Of a stretch of 6,087 bases of DNA, positions 1-5,255 are shown piece by piece; position 1 is the first letter of the stretch; each line of letters starts with the position of its first letter. The DNA is from Deltaproteobacteria bacterium (lineage in GTDB: Bacteria; Desulfobacterota; Desulfobacteria; Desulfobacterales; Desulfatirhabdiaceae). The notes under the pieces are model-generated. The model saw only the letters and a program-made list of their open reading frames with translations. It did not search any database and was not told the DNA's origin. The translations under genes were made by a program, and so were the position numbers. Location: assembly GCA_026388755.1 (NCBI GenBank), contig JAPLJE010000630.1, forward strand, positions 1-6,087, in the 5' to 3' direction.

Positions 1-2
1 AG

Positions 3-515
3 GAATACACCGAACGCAACGGCAGTCAGCTCGACAACAACCCCACCCCCGGCAACAAGGCCGGAGGCATCACCACCATTCTGGAGAAATCCCTGGGGGC
101 CGCCACCAAGGGCGGAACCACAAACCTGGTGGAAGTGGTCGACTTTGCAGAGCCTGTTCAGGGGCCTGGCCTCGTCTTCATGGACACGCCCGGCTTTGAT
201 CCGGTTTCAGTCACAGGCCTTATCGCTGGCGGTGTGCACCTGATCTGCTTCACCACCGGTCGAGGCACGGTTCTGGGCTCCATCCCCGCCCCCACCCTGA
301 AGCTGGCCTCAAACAGCGACTTGTACCGCCTGATGCAGGAAGATATGGACATGGATTGCGGGCAGGTCCTGGATGAGAGCCTGAGCATCGCGCAGATGGG
401 GGCGCAAATTTTCGACCGGGTCCTGGAGATCGCATCCGGCAGGAAGACCCAAAGCGAACTGGCGTCCCAGGGGCAGTGGGAGTTTCATCCCTGGTACATC
501 GGGGCTGTTGTATGA
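3..515 (+). CDS. UxaA-family dehydratase (altronate/hexarate dehydratase type), C-terminal part, 5' truncated
   Basis: The reading frame is open from the left edge to TGA at 513-515 and gives the last 170 residues of the protein; the start and the N-terminal portion are outside the window. The visible piece opens with a PTPGNKAGG motif (visible residues 14-22), then EKSLGAATKGGT, then VFMDTPGFDP near residues 58-67 and ICFTTGRGT at 81-89. These blocks are characteristic of the large C-terminal domain of UxaA-family lyases, and the protein ends in the usual place with WYIGAVV. The family is cytoplasmic and includes altronate dehydratase (UxaA), galactarate dehydratase (GarD) and the sulfolactate sulfo-lyase large subunit (SuyB), so the exact substrate cannot be fixed from this fragment. 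Altronate-type or other sugar-acid dehydration is the likeliest call. The glycerate kinase encoded at the other end of the window is compatible with a hexarate pathway. Family membership is confident; substrate is not. Confidence 0.9.
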   Translation, partial: EYTERNGSQLDNNPTPGNKAGGITTILEKSLGAATKGGTTNLVEVVDFAEPVQGPGLVFMDTPGFDPVSVTGLIAGGVHLICFTTGRGTVLGSIPAPTLKLASNSDLYRLMQEDMDMDCGQVLDESLSIAQMGAQIFDRVLEIASGRKTQSELASQGQWEFHPWYIGAVV

Positions 516-565
516 AAGATGGGTGAATGGGATATCCGATTCATCGATTATTTGATAGCGTATGA

Positions 566-594
566 CCGGCGCCGGGAACGGCTCCCGATGCCGG
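566..594 (+). promoter_or_regulatory. Imperfect 12-position stem-loop in the leader of the transporter operon
   Basis: Bases 566-577 pair with 583-594 around a 5-base loop (ACGGC). Ten positions are Watson-Crick pairs, one is a G-U (571/589) and one is a C-A mismatch (572/588). The hairpin begins about 50 bases after the upstream stop codon and ends 60 bases before the binding-protein start. No T-tract follows, so it may be an RNA-stability or processing element or a dyad operator rather than an intrinsic terminator. The function is inferred only from position and pairing. Confidence 0.45.
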
Positions 595-619
595 ATGAGA
601 TCAGACTTTCAATCCAGAA

Positions 620-633
620 GGGGCCGCGGCCCC
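620..633. repeat. 14-bp perfect GC palindrome upstream of the binding-protein SD
   Basis: GGGGCCGCGGCCCC is identical to its own reverse complement and is followed by CCAAAC. It lies 7 bases before the SD at 641. A very similar palindrome followed by TAAAC lies just after the same gene (1923-1937). It could be a protein-binding dyad or a short mRNA stem close to the ribosome-binding site; no function can be assigned from sequence alone. Confidence 0.45.
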
Positions 634-640
634 CAAACGC

Positions 641-647
641 AAGGAGG
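641..647 (+). promoter_or_regulatory. Strong Shine-Dalgarno site fixing the binding-protein start
   Basis: AAGGAGG lies 7 bases before ATG 655. It supports that start over the in-frame upstream ATG at 562, which would add 31 residues of low plausibility ahead of the signal peptide and would bury the secretion signal. Confidence 0.85.
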
Positions 648-654
648 GAAAAGA

Positions 655-1917
655 ATGAGACGAGCTCTAATAGTACTGATGGTTTTTGCCATGGCCCTGT
701 CGCTGGGCTTTGGGTCGGCTCTGGCCGAGCAGAAGGTGATCAAGATCGGCGCCTTGTACCCCCTGACGGGCAACCTGGCCGCCACGGGCATGGACTGCAA
801 GCGAGGGGCCGACCTGGCGGTGGAGATCATCAACGGCAAGTTCGACCTGAACCTGCCTTTTGCCAAAGAGGCGGGCATTCCCAATCTGGGCGGCGCCAAG
901 ATCGAGATCATTTATGCCGATACCAAGGGCGACCCCAAGAACGGTTTGGCTGAAGCCGAGCGGTTGATCACACAGGAGAAAGTGGTGGCCCTGATCGGCG
1001 CTTACCAGAGCGCGGTGACCAAGACCGCAAGCCAGGCGGCCGAGCGGCTGAAAATCCCCTTCGTATGCTCCGATTCCTCCTCGCCCACGCTGACCGAGCG
1101 CGACTTCACATACTTCTTCCGGGTGTCCCCTCATGACGGGACCATGGCCCGCAATCAGTTCGAGTTTCTGAAAGATCTGGAGACCCAGAAGGGCAAGAAA
1201 ATCAAGACGGTCGCATTGATTTACGAGAACACGGAATTCGGAGCCAACGTGGCCAAGATGCAGCAGCAGTACGCCAAGGAATTCGGTTACACGGTGGTGG
1301 CGGACATTCCCTACCCGGCCAACTCCAGTGATGTGACGAGCGAGGTTGGCAAGATCATCTCGGCTAAACCCGATGTGGTGATGCACGCCGCCTACATCAC
1401 GGACGCCATCCTCTTTACCAAGACTTTCAAGGAGATGAATCTGGTGCCCCATGGCTTTTTGAACATGGCGGGCTACATCGAGTCCGACTACCTGCCCACG
1501 GTCAAGGCCGACGGCGACTATTTTTACGTGCGTTCCACCTTTGCTCTCGATCTGGCCAAGAAGAAACCGATGGTGGGCCAGGTAGCCGCGCTCTACCAGA
1601 AGAAGTACAACATTCCCATGGGTGAAAATACCGCCCGCAGCTTCTCGGCGCCCTTTGTTCTGGCCGACGCCTTCAACCGCGCCAAATCCACCGATCCCGA
1701 GGCCGTCGTGAAGGCCCTTCTGGAAACCAACATTCCGGGCGATCAGATCATCAATCCGTGGAAGGGGATTCAGTTCGATCCCAAGTCTCACCAGAATATC
1801 CACGCCTCGGCCATGCTGGTGCAGATCCTGGATCAGGCCTATTACACGGTCTGGCCATTTGATGCCGCCAGCCGCGACCTGGTGTGGCCGTTCCCGGCCT
1901 GGAAGGGTCGCAAGTAA
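655..1917 (+). CDS. ABC transporter substrate-binding protein, HAAT/branched-chain amino acid type (Peripla_BP_6)
   Basis: A 420-residue periplasmic binding protein that should capture a small ligand and deliver it to the permease pair encoded downstream. Residues 1-24 form a classic Sec signal peptide: MRR, a hydrophobic stretch, then ALA with cleavage expected before E25. The mature chain begins with VIKIGALYPLTGNLAATG, the family's first strand and ligand-contact loop, followed by GADLAVEIIN (51-60). LIGAYQSAVT (113-122) is the usual second contact segment, and IPFVCSDSSSPTLTER follows at 134-149. Length is slightly above typical LivJ/LivK proteins. Residues 61-80, ending in GIPNLGGAKIEI, form an insertion relative to classical LivJ/K; I recognise it as typical of a separate binding-protein subfamily. 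The C-terminus is aromatic- and proline-rich (VWPF repeated at 399-402 and 410-413 with one change). Start chosen from AAGGAGG and the signal peptide. The neighbourhood suggests an organic or sugar acid ligand, but the ligand is unproven. Confidence 0.93.
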   Translation: MRRALIVLMVFAMALSLGFGSALAEQKVIKIGALYPLTGNLAATGMDCKRGADLAVEIINGKFDLNLPFAKEAGIPNLGGAKIEIIYADTKGDPKNGLAEAERLITQEKVVALIGAYQSAVTKTASQAAERLKIPFVCSDSSSPTLTERDFTYFFRVSPHDGTMARNQFEFLKDLETQKGKKIKTVALIYENTEFGANVAKMQQQYAKEFGYTVVADIPYPANSSDVTSEVGKIISAKPDVVMHAAYITDAILFTKTFKEMNLVPHGFLNMAGYIESDYLPTVKADGDYFYVRSTFALDLAKKKPMVGQVAALYQKKYNIPMGENTARSFSAPFVLADAFNRAKSTDPEAVVKALLETNIPGDQIINPWKGIQFDPKSHQNIHASAMLVQILDQAYYTVWPFDAASRDLVWPFPAWKGRK

Positions 1918-1922
1918 CCAAA

Positions 1923-1937
1923 AGGGCCGCCGGCCCT
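1923..1937 (+). repeat. GC palindrome/stem-loop just after the binding-protein gene
   Basis: AGGGCC pairs with GGCCCT around a 3-base GCC loop, starting 5 bases after the TAA stop. It resembles the palindrome at 620-633 before the same gene. With the next stem it may block 3' exonuclease digestion, so that binding-protein mRNA outlasts permease mRNA, as is common for such operons. No T-run follows, so it is not a strong intrinsic terminator. Confidence 0.5.
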
Positions 1938-1948
1938 AAACCCTGACC

Positions 1949-1971
1949 GCCGGAGGCAAGCCGCCTCCGGC
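1949..1971 (+). repeat. Perfect 9-bp stem-loop in the binding protein-permease gap (possible REP-like element)
   Basis: GCCGGAGGC at 1949-1957 pairs perfectly with GCCTCCGGC at 1963-1971 around the loop AAGCC. The stem is very GC-rich and has no T-tract after it. Its placement between a binding-protein gene and its permease gene is typical for mRNA-stabilising or REP-like extragenic palindromes that lower downstream expression. Whether it is a dispersed genomic repeat cannot be seen within one window. Confidence 0.6.
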
Positions 1972-1983
1972 ACGCGACGGCTT

Positions 1984-1987
1984 GGAG
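1984..1987 (+). promoter_or_regulatory. Shine-Dalgarno site of the LivH-type permease
   Basis: GGAG lies 9 bases before ATG 1997 and just after the GC stem-loop. It supports ATG 1997 over the in-frame TTG at 1982, which would precede this SD and add only five residues. Confidence 0.7.
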
Positions 1988-1996
1988 TGCTCACAC

Positions 1997-2854
1997 ATGG
2001 AACAATTCGTGCAACAGCTGGTCAACGGCGTGCTCATCGGGCTCGTCTATTCCCTGCTGGCCATCGGCCTCACCCTGGTCTGGGGTGTCATGAACGTGCT
2101 CAACTTCGCCCACGGCGACTTTCTCATGCTCGGCATGTTCCTCTCCTACTGGCTCTATACGCTGGCGGGTATCGACCCCCTGTTTTCCATACCGATCAAC
2201 GCCGTGGCGCTTTTTTTGATGGGGATGTTCATCTACCGGTTCATCATCAGCAAGGTGATGAAAGGTCCGGGCCTGGCCCAACTGGTGGTGACATTCGGCA
2301 TCAGCATCTTTATCTCCAATTTCGCAGCGCTCATCTGGACCCCCAACTTCCGCTCCATCGAACACACCCTGCTCTCCGGCACCTGGGACATCTCCGGCAT
2401 CAAGCTCAGCATCCCCAAGTTTGTGGGCTCCATCGGCAGCATCCTCACCTCCTTCGGGGTCTTCTGGTTCCTGAGGAATACCCGCACCGGCAAGGCGATC
2501 CTGGCGGTGGAAATGGATAGGGAGGCCGCCGTGATCATGGGTATCAACACCGAGCGCATCAACTCGCTTTCCTTTGCCATCGGTTCGGCCCTGGTGGGCG
2601 TGGCCGGAGCCCTGCTGGCGACTTACTACTATATCTATCCTTTCGTAGGCGGTACTTTCGGCCTGGTCTGCTTCTGCATCGTGGCCCTGGGGGGATTCGG
2701 CAGTATCGAGGGGGCATTCATTGCCGGCATCCTGGTGGGGGTTGTGCAGACGTTGGGCGGCTATATATTTGACCCGTCCTACAAGCTGGCCATTGTTTTC
2801 GCCATGTATCTGATCACGGTCTGGATCAGGCCGCAAGGGCTCAAGGGGTGGTAG
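1997..2854 (+). CDS. livH: HAAT-family ABC transporter permease, LivH type
   Basis: A 285-residue inner-membrane permease that forms half of the translocation channel. It is almost entirely hydrophobic with about eight membrane segments, roughly at 10-30, 42-58, 62-83, 94-114, 142-159, 190-212, 221-255 (two close segments) and 262-277. The LivH hallmark NFAHGD sits at 36-41. The cytoplasmic loop that couples to the ATPases is seen as TRTGKAILAVEMDREAAVIMGIN (near 162-184), with the conserved AA and MGIN. GGFGSIEGAFIAGILVG (232-248) is the conserved segment before the last helix, and the chain ends with the common RPQGL motif. Length is close to usual for the family. The start is set by GGAG at 1984-1987. 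It follows the binding-protein gene after a 79-bp gap with two stem-loops, and its stop is 2 bases before the next start. The gene name is by family; transport of leucine is not shown. Confidence 0.93.
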   Translation: MEQFVQQLVNGVLIGLVYSLLAIGLTLVWGVMNVLNFAHGDFLMLGMFLSYWLYTLAGIDPLFSIPINAVALFLMGMFIYRFIISKVMKGPGLAQLVVTFGISIFISNFAALIWTPNFRSIEHTLLSGTWDISGIKLSIPKFVGSIGSILTSFGVFWFLRNTRTGKAILAVEMDREAAVIMGINTERINSLSFAIGSALVGVAGALLATYYYIYPFVGGTFGLVCFCIVALGGFGSIEGAFIAGILVGVVQTLGGYIFDPSYKLAIVFAMYLITVWIRPQGLKGW

Positions 2855-2856
2855 GA

Positions 2857-3819
2857 ATGCAAACTATATCGGGCAAACAACTGGCTGCGGGCGGCGCCGT
2901 GCTGGCGCTCTTAATCATCTTGCCGCTGGTGTCTTCATCGTTCGGCCAGCATGTTATGATCATTACCTTCATGTTCGCCATGTGCGGCGTAGCCTGGAAC
3001 GTGATGGGCGGCTATGCGGGCATGTTCTCCTTCGGGCAGGTGGCCTTTTTCGGGATCGGAGCGTATACTTCCTCCTTTATGGTGTTGACCTTCCATCTGA
3101 GCCCTTGGATCGGGCTTGTGGCGGGCGGAGTCCTTTCCTCGCTTCTGGCAGCTCTCATCGGCTATCCCTGCTCCAAACTGCGCGGCCACTATTTCGCCAT
3201 TGCAAGCATCGCTTTTGCCGAGATCGTCCGCATTGTTTTCAACAACTGGAAAATGGTGGGTGCGGCCGAAGGGCTCACCCTTCCCATGGTGAAAGAGTCC
3301 CTGGTCCATTTCATGTTTCATTCCTCGAAGCTCCCTTACTATTACATCATGCTGCTCTTTCTGCTGATAGCCGTGGCCGTTTGCTACTGGGTGTCCACGT
3401 CCAAGATGGGGTACTACTTCCGGGCGATCAAGGAGAGCCATGAAATCGCCGAGGTGCTGGGGGTAAACGTGGTCCGCTACCGGTTGTTCGCCATCATGAT
3501 CAGCGCCTTTCTCACCTCGATGGCCGGGACATTTTACGCCCAGTACATTCTCTACATCGACCCTGAAAGCGTGATGATCCTGGCGATTTCCGTCCAGATC
3601 GTGCTGGTGGCCATGCTGGGCGGGGCCAACACGGTGCTGGGGCCGGTGGTGGGGGCGGCTATTCTGATCCCGCTCTCGGAATACAGCCGGGCCTGGCTGG
3701 GCTACAAGGGTACGGGGGTGGATATGATCCTCTACGGCACCCTGATCACGGTCATCTCCATGTACCAGCCGGCGGGCGTGTGGGGTGCCATCACCAACCT
3801 GATGCGGAGGGGCAAATGA
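2857..3819 (+). CDS. livM: HAAT-family ABC transporter permease, LivM type
   Basis: A 320-residue inner-membrane permease, the partner of the LivH-type subunit. Hydrophobic segments occur near 10-28, 33-50, 53-78, 84-104, 111-128, 161-180, 208-232, 240-272 and 288-303. The LivM hallmark GYAGMFSFGQVAFFGIGAY (52-70) is clear, as are the coupling loop KESHEIAEVLGVN (192-204) and MLGGANTVLGPVVGAA (253-268). This protein lacks the long N-terminal extension of E. coli LivM and has the length usual for most LivM-type proteins. ATG 2857 is chosen because AAGGGG at 2843-2848, inside the end of the preceding gene, sits 8 bases upstream; an in-frame GTG at 2848 would overlap that SD. Its last bases overlap the next gene as ATGA, which indicates translational coupling. 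Confidence 0.93.
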   Translation: MQTISGKQLAAGGAVLALLIILPLVSSSFGQHVMIITFMFAMCGVAWNVMGGYAGMFSFGQVAFFGIGAYTSSFMVLTFHLSPWIGLVAGGVLSSLLAALIGYPCSKLRGHYFAIASIAFAEIVRIVFNNWKMVGAAEGLTLPMVKESLVHFMFHSSKLPYYYIMLLFLLIAVAVCYWVSTSKMGYYFRAIKESHEIAEVLGVNVVRYRLFAIMISAFLTSMAGTFYAQYILYIDPESVMILAISVQIVLVAMLGGANTVLGPVVGAAILIPLSEYSRAWLGYKGTGVDMILYGTLITVISMYQPAGVWGAITNLMRRGK

Positions 3820-4556
3820 GCGCGGCGCCATTATTGGATGTGCAGTCCATCAGCAAGTATTTCGGCGGGGTGCGGGCCAGTGATGATGTCTCCTTCCACG
3901 TGGACCGGGGTGAGATCGTCAGCATCATCGGCCCCAACGGTGCCGGCAAGAGCACGATCTTCAGCTGCATTACCGGGTTTCACCGCGTGGACAAGGGCCG
4001 GGTGTTTTTCAAGGGTCAGGACATCACCAATCAGAAACCGCACACCATCGGCAAGCTCGGCATTGTCCGGACCTTCCAGATCGTGCAGGTCATCAGTGAC
4101 ATGACGGTGCTGGAGAACGTCATGACCGGCGGCTTTCTGCGGCACAGCCGTGTGGCTGACGTGCGCCGCAGCGCCGAGGAGATGCTGGCTTTCACGGGAC
4201 TTACGGACAAGCAAAACCACAACGCGCTGGAGCTGAGTATTTCAGACAAGAAACGGCTCGAAGTGTCCATGTCCCTGGCCATGAAGCCCGAGCTGATCAT
4301 GCTCGACGAATCCATGGCCGGCCTCACCCGTGTGGAGCTGCGGGAGATGATCGAGCTGATCCGCAAGGTGCGCACAAACGGCGTTACCGTGGTGGTGGTC
4401 GAGCACGTCATGGAGGCTGTGATGGAACTCTCGGACCGGGTGATCGTACTCAACACCGGCCGAAAAATCGTGGAGGGTCCGCCCAAGGAAGTTGTGGCAA
4501 ACCCCGAGGTTATCCGGGCCTACCTGGGAGAGAGGTACAATGCTGTCCGTCAATAA
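3816..4556 (+). CDS. livG: HAAT-family ABC transporter ATP-binding protein, LivG type, with degenerate signature motif
   Basis: A 246-residue cytoplasmic ATPase that pairs with the LivF-type subunit to power uptake. Walker A is GPNGAGKST at 39-47 (K45), the Q-loop is RTFQ with Q88, Walker B is IMLDE with D164 and catalytic E165, and the switch histidine is H197 in VVEHV. The ABC signature is unusual: where LSGGQ is expected the protein has LSISD (140-144), followed by KKRLEVSMSL instead of the usual RRLEIARAL. The proline after the catalytic Glu is Ser (DES). Some HAAT ATPase subfamilies do have relaxed signatures, so this may be lineage-specific rather than loss of function. Start ATG 3816 has GGAGG at 3806-3810 and a 4-bp ATGA overlap with the LivM-type gene. 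The 3' end overlaps the LivF-type gene by 17 bases. The family is certain; the efficiency of one ATP site is in question. Confidence 0.93.
   Translation: MSAAPLLDVQSISKYFGGVRASDDVSFHVDRGEIVSIIGPNGAGKSTIFSCITGFHRVDKGRVFFKGQDITNQKPHTIGKLGIVRTFQIVQVISDMTVLENVMTGGFLRHSRVADVRRSAEEMLAFTGLTDKQNHNALELSISDKKRLEVSMSLAMKPELIMLDESMAGLTRVELREMIELIRKVRTNGVTVVVVEHVMEAVMELSDRVIVLNTGRKIVEGPPKEVVANPEVIRAYLGERYNAVRQ
4526..4535 (+). promoter_or_regulatory. Shine-Dalgarno region of the LivF-type gene inside the LivG-type coding region
   Basis: GGGAGAGAGG ends 4 bases before ATG 4540 and is embedded in the last codons of the upstream gene. It sets the start at 4540 rather than the in-frame ATG at 4492 and produces a 17-base gene overlap, consistent with coupled translation of the two ATPases. 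Confidence 0.7.
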
Positions 4557-5244
4557 TTTATCCGTGGGTTACAAAGGACTTTTGGCCATCCAGGACGTCT
4601 CCTTCGAGGTCAAAAGCGGTGAGGTGGTATCGCTTATCGGCTCCAACGGTGCGGGCAAAACCACCCTGCTCAAGACCATCCTGGGCCTTCTCAAACCTGA
4701 GAAAGGTGAGATCCGCCTGAACGATCAGGTGATCTCCGGTCTGCCGGCGTATGAAGTCGTCAAGAAGAAGATCGCTCTGGTGCCTGAGGGAAGGCGGCTA
4801 TTTTCGCGTCTGTCGGTGCGGGACAATCTGCTATTGGGGGCCTACGCCGTCGTGTCCAAGGCGCAGATTGCCGAAAGCCTCGAGGCGGTGCATCGGATGT
4901 TTCCCTGGATCGAAGAGCGCGCCGACCAGCGTGCCGGGACGCTTTCGGGAGGCGAGCAGCAGCAGGTGGCCATTGCCCGGGGACTCATGTCCCGGCCCGA
5001 GCTGCTCATGCTGGATGAGCCCTCCCTGGGCGTCATGCCCAAGCTGGTCACCGAAATCTTCAGCACCGTGGCGCACATCGCGGGCGAGGGTGTCACCGTG
5101 CTCCTGGTGGAGCAGAACGTGTTCGAAGCCCTGCAGGTCTGCCAGCGGGCCTACGTCCTGCAAACCGGCCGCATCGTCATGGAGGGGACGGGCAGCGAGC
5201 TGTCCCAGTCCGATCTGGTGCGAAAGGCCTATCTGGGGATGTGA
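4540..5244 (+). CDS. livF: HAAT-family ABC transporter ATP-binding protein, LivF type
   Basis: A 234-residue cytoplasmic ATPase, the second nucleotide-binding subunit of the importer. Walker A is GSNGAGKTT (34-42, K40), the signature is a canonical LSGGEQQQ (135-142), and Walker B is LLMLDEP (155-161) with D159 and E160. As usual for LivF, the Q-loop reads VPEGRRLF (81-88) with Glu instead of Gln, and the switch position is Gln in LVEQN (189-193) instead of His; these are family traits, not defects. Length is typical. ATG 4540 is chosen because alignment begins at MLSVNNLSVGY and a GGGAGAGAGG SD precedes it; the longer in-frame version from 4492 would add 16 unrelated residues. It overlaps the LivG-type gene by 17 bases and is followed after 11 bases by the glycerate kinase gene, so all are probably on one transcript. 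Confidence 0.95.
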   Translation: MLSVNNLSVGYKGLLAIQDVSFEVKSGEVVSLIGSNGAGKTTLLKTILGLLKPEKGEIRLNDQVISGLPAYEVVKKKIALVPEGRRLFSRLSVRDNLLLGAYAVVSKAQIAESLEAVHRMFPWIEERADQRAGTLSGGEQQQVAIARGLMSRPELLMLDEPSLGVMPKLVTEIFSTVAHIAGEGVTVLLVEQNVFEALQVCQRAYVLQTGRIVMEGTGSELSQSDLVRKAYLGM

Positions 5245-5255
5245 TCGGGGTTGCC

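Larger units (their letters stand above)
516..654 (+). other. Intergenic region between the UxaA-family gene and the binding-protein gene
   Basis: This 139-bp gap holds an imperfect hairpin (566-594), a 14-bp GC palindrome (620-633) and the SD of the transporter's first gene. It is the most likely place for a transporter promoter or for processing of a longer transcript. I did not find a convincing sigma-70 -35/-10 pair or a sigma-54 -24/-12 element. There is no U-run after either hairpin, so a classical intrinsic terminator for the upstream gene is not supported. An ATG frame from 519 is open through the gap but runs into the next gene in the wrong frame and is not called as a gene. Confidence 0.6.

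Noticed and set aside
540..566. Possible promoter TTCATC / TATGAC
   Set aside because: The spacer is only 15 bases and both boxes are poor matches. No sigma-54 type element was seen either, so no promoter is called.
519..953. Open frame starting at ATG 519, in the same frame as the UxaA-family gene after its TGA, giving a protein-like first 40 residues
   Set aside because: It has no good SD and runs about 300 bases out of frame into the well-supported binding-protein gene, where it turns into low-plausibility sequence. The UxaA-family protein already ends at its normal C-terminus, so TGA readthrough or selenocysteine is not supported either.
667..1803. 378-codon open frame on the minus strand
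   Set aside because: It lies fully antisense to the binding-protein gene, is rich in His, Gly and Leu as expected from reverse reading of GC-biased codons, and shows no recognisable domain.
1991..3831. Long minus-strand frames (1991-2836 and 2935-3831) opposite the permease genes
   Set aside because: They are highly charged, His/Asp/Gln-rich translations typical of the antisense of membrane-protein codons. The + strand permeases have full family motifs.
4631..5142. Glu instead of Gln in the Q-loop (E83) and Gln instead of His at the switch (Q192) of the LivF-type ATPase
   Set aside because: Both changes (PEGR and LVEQN) are standard for the LivF family, so they are not defects of this copy.
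5245..5255. Gap between the LivF-type gene and the glycerate kinase gene as a possible operon boundary
   Set aside because: It is only 11 bases, with no hairpin or T-run, so a terminator or independent promoter inside it is very unlikely.
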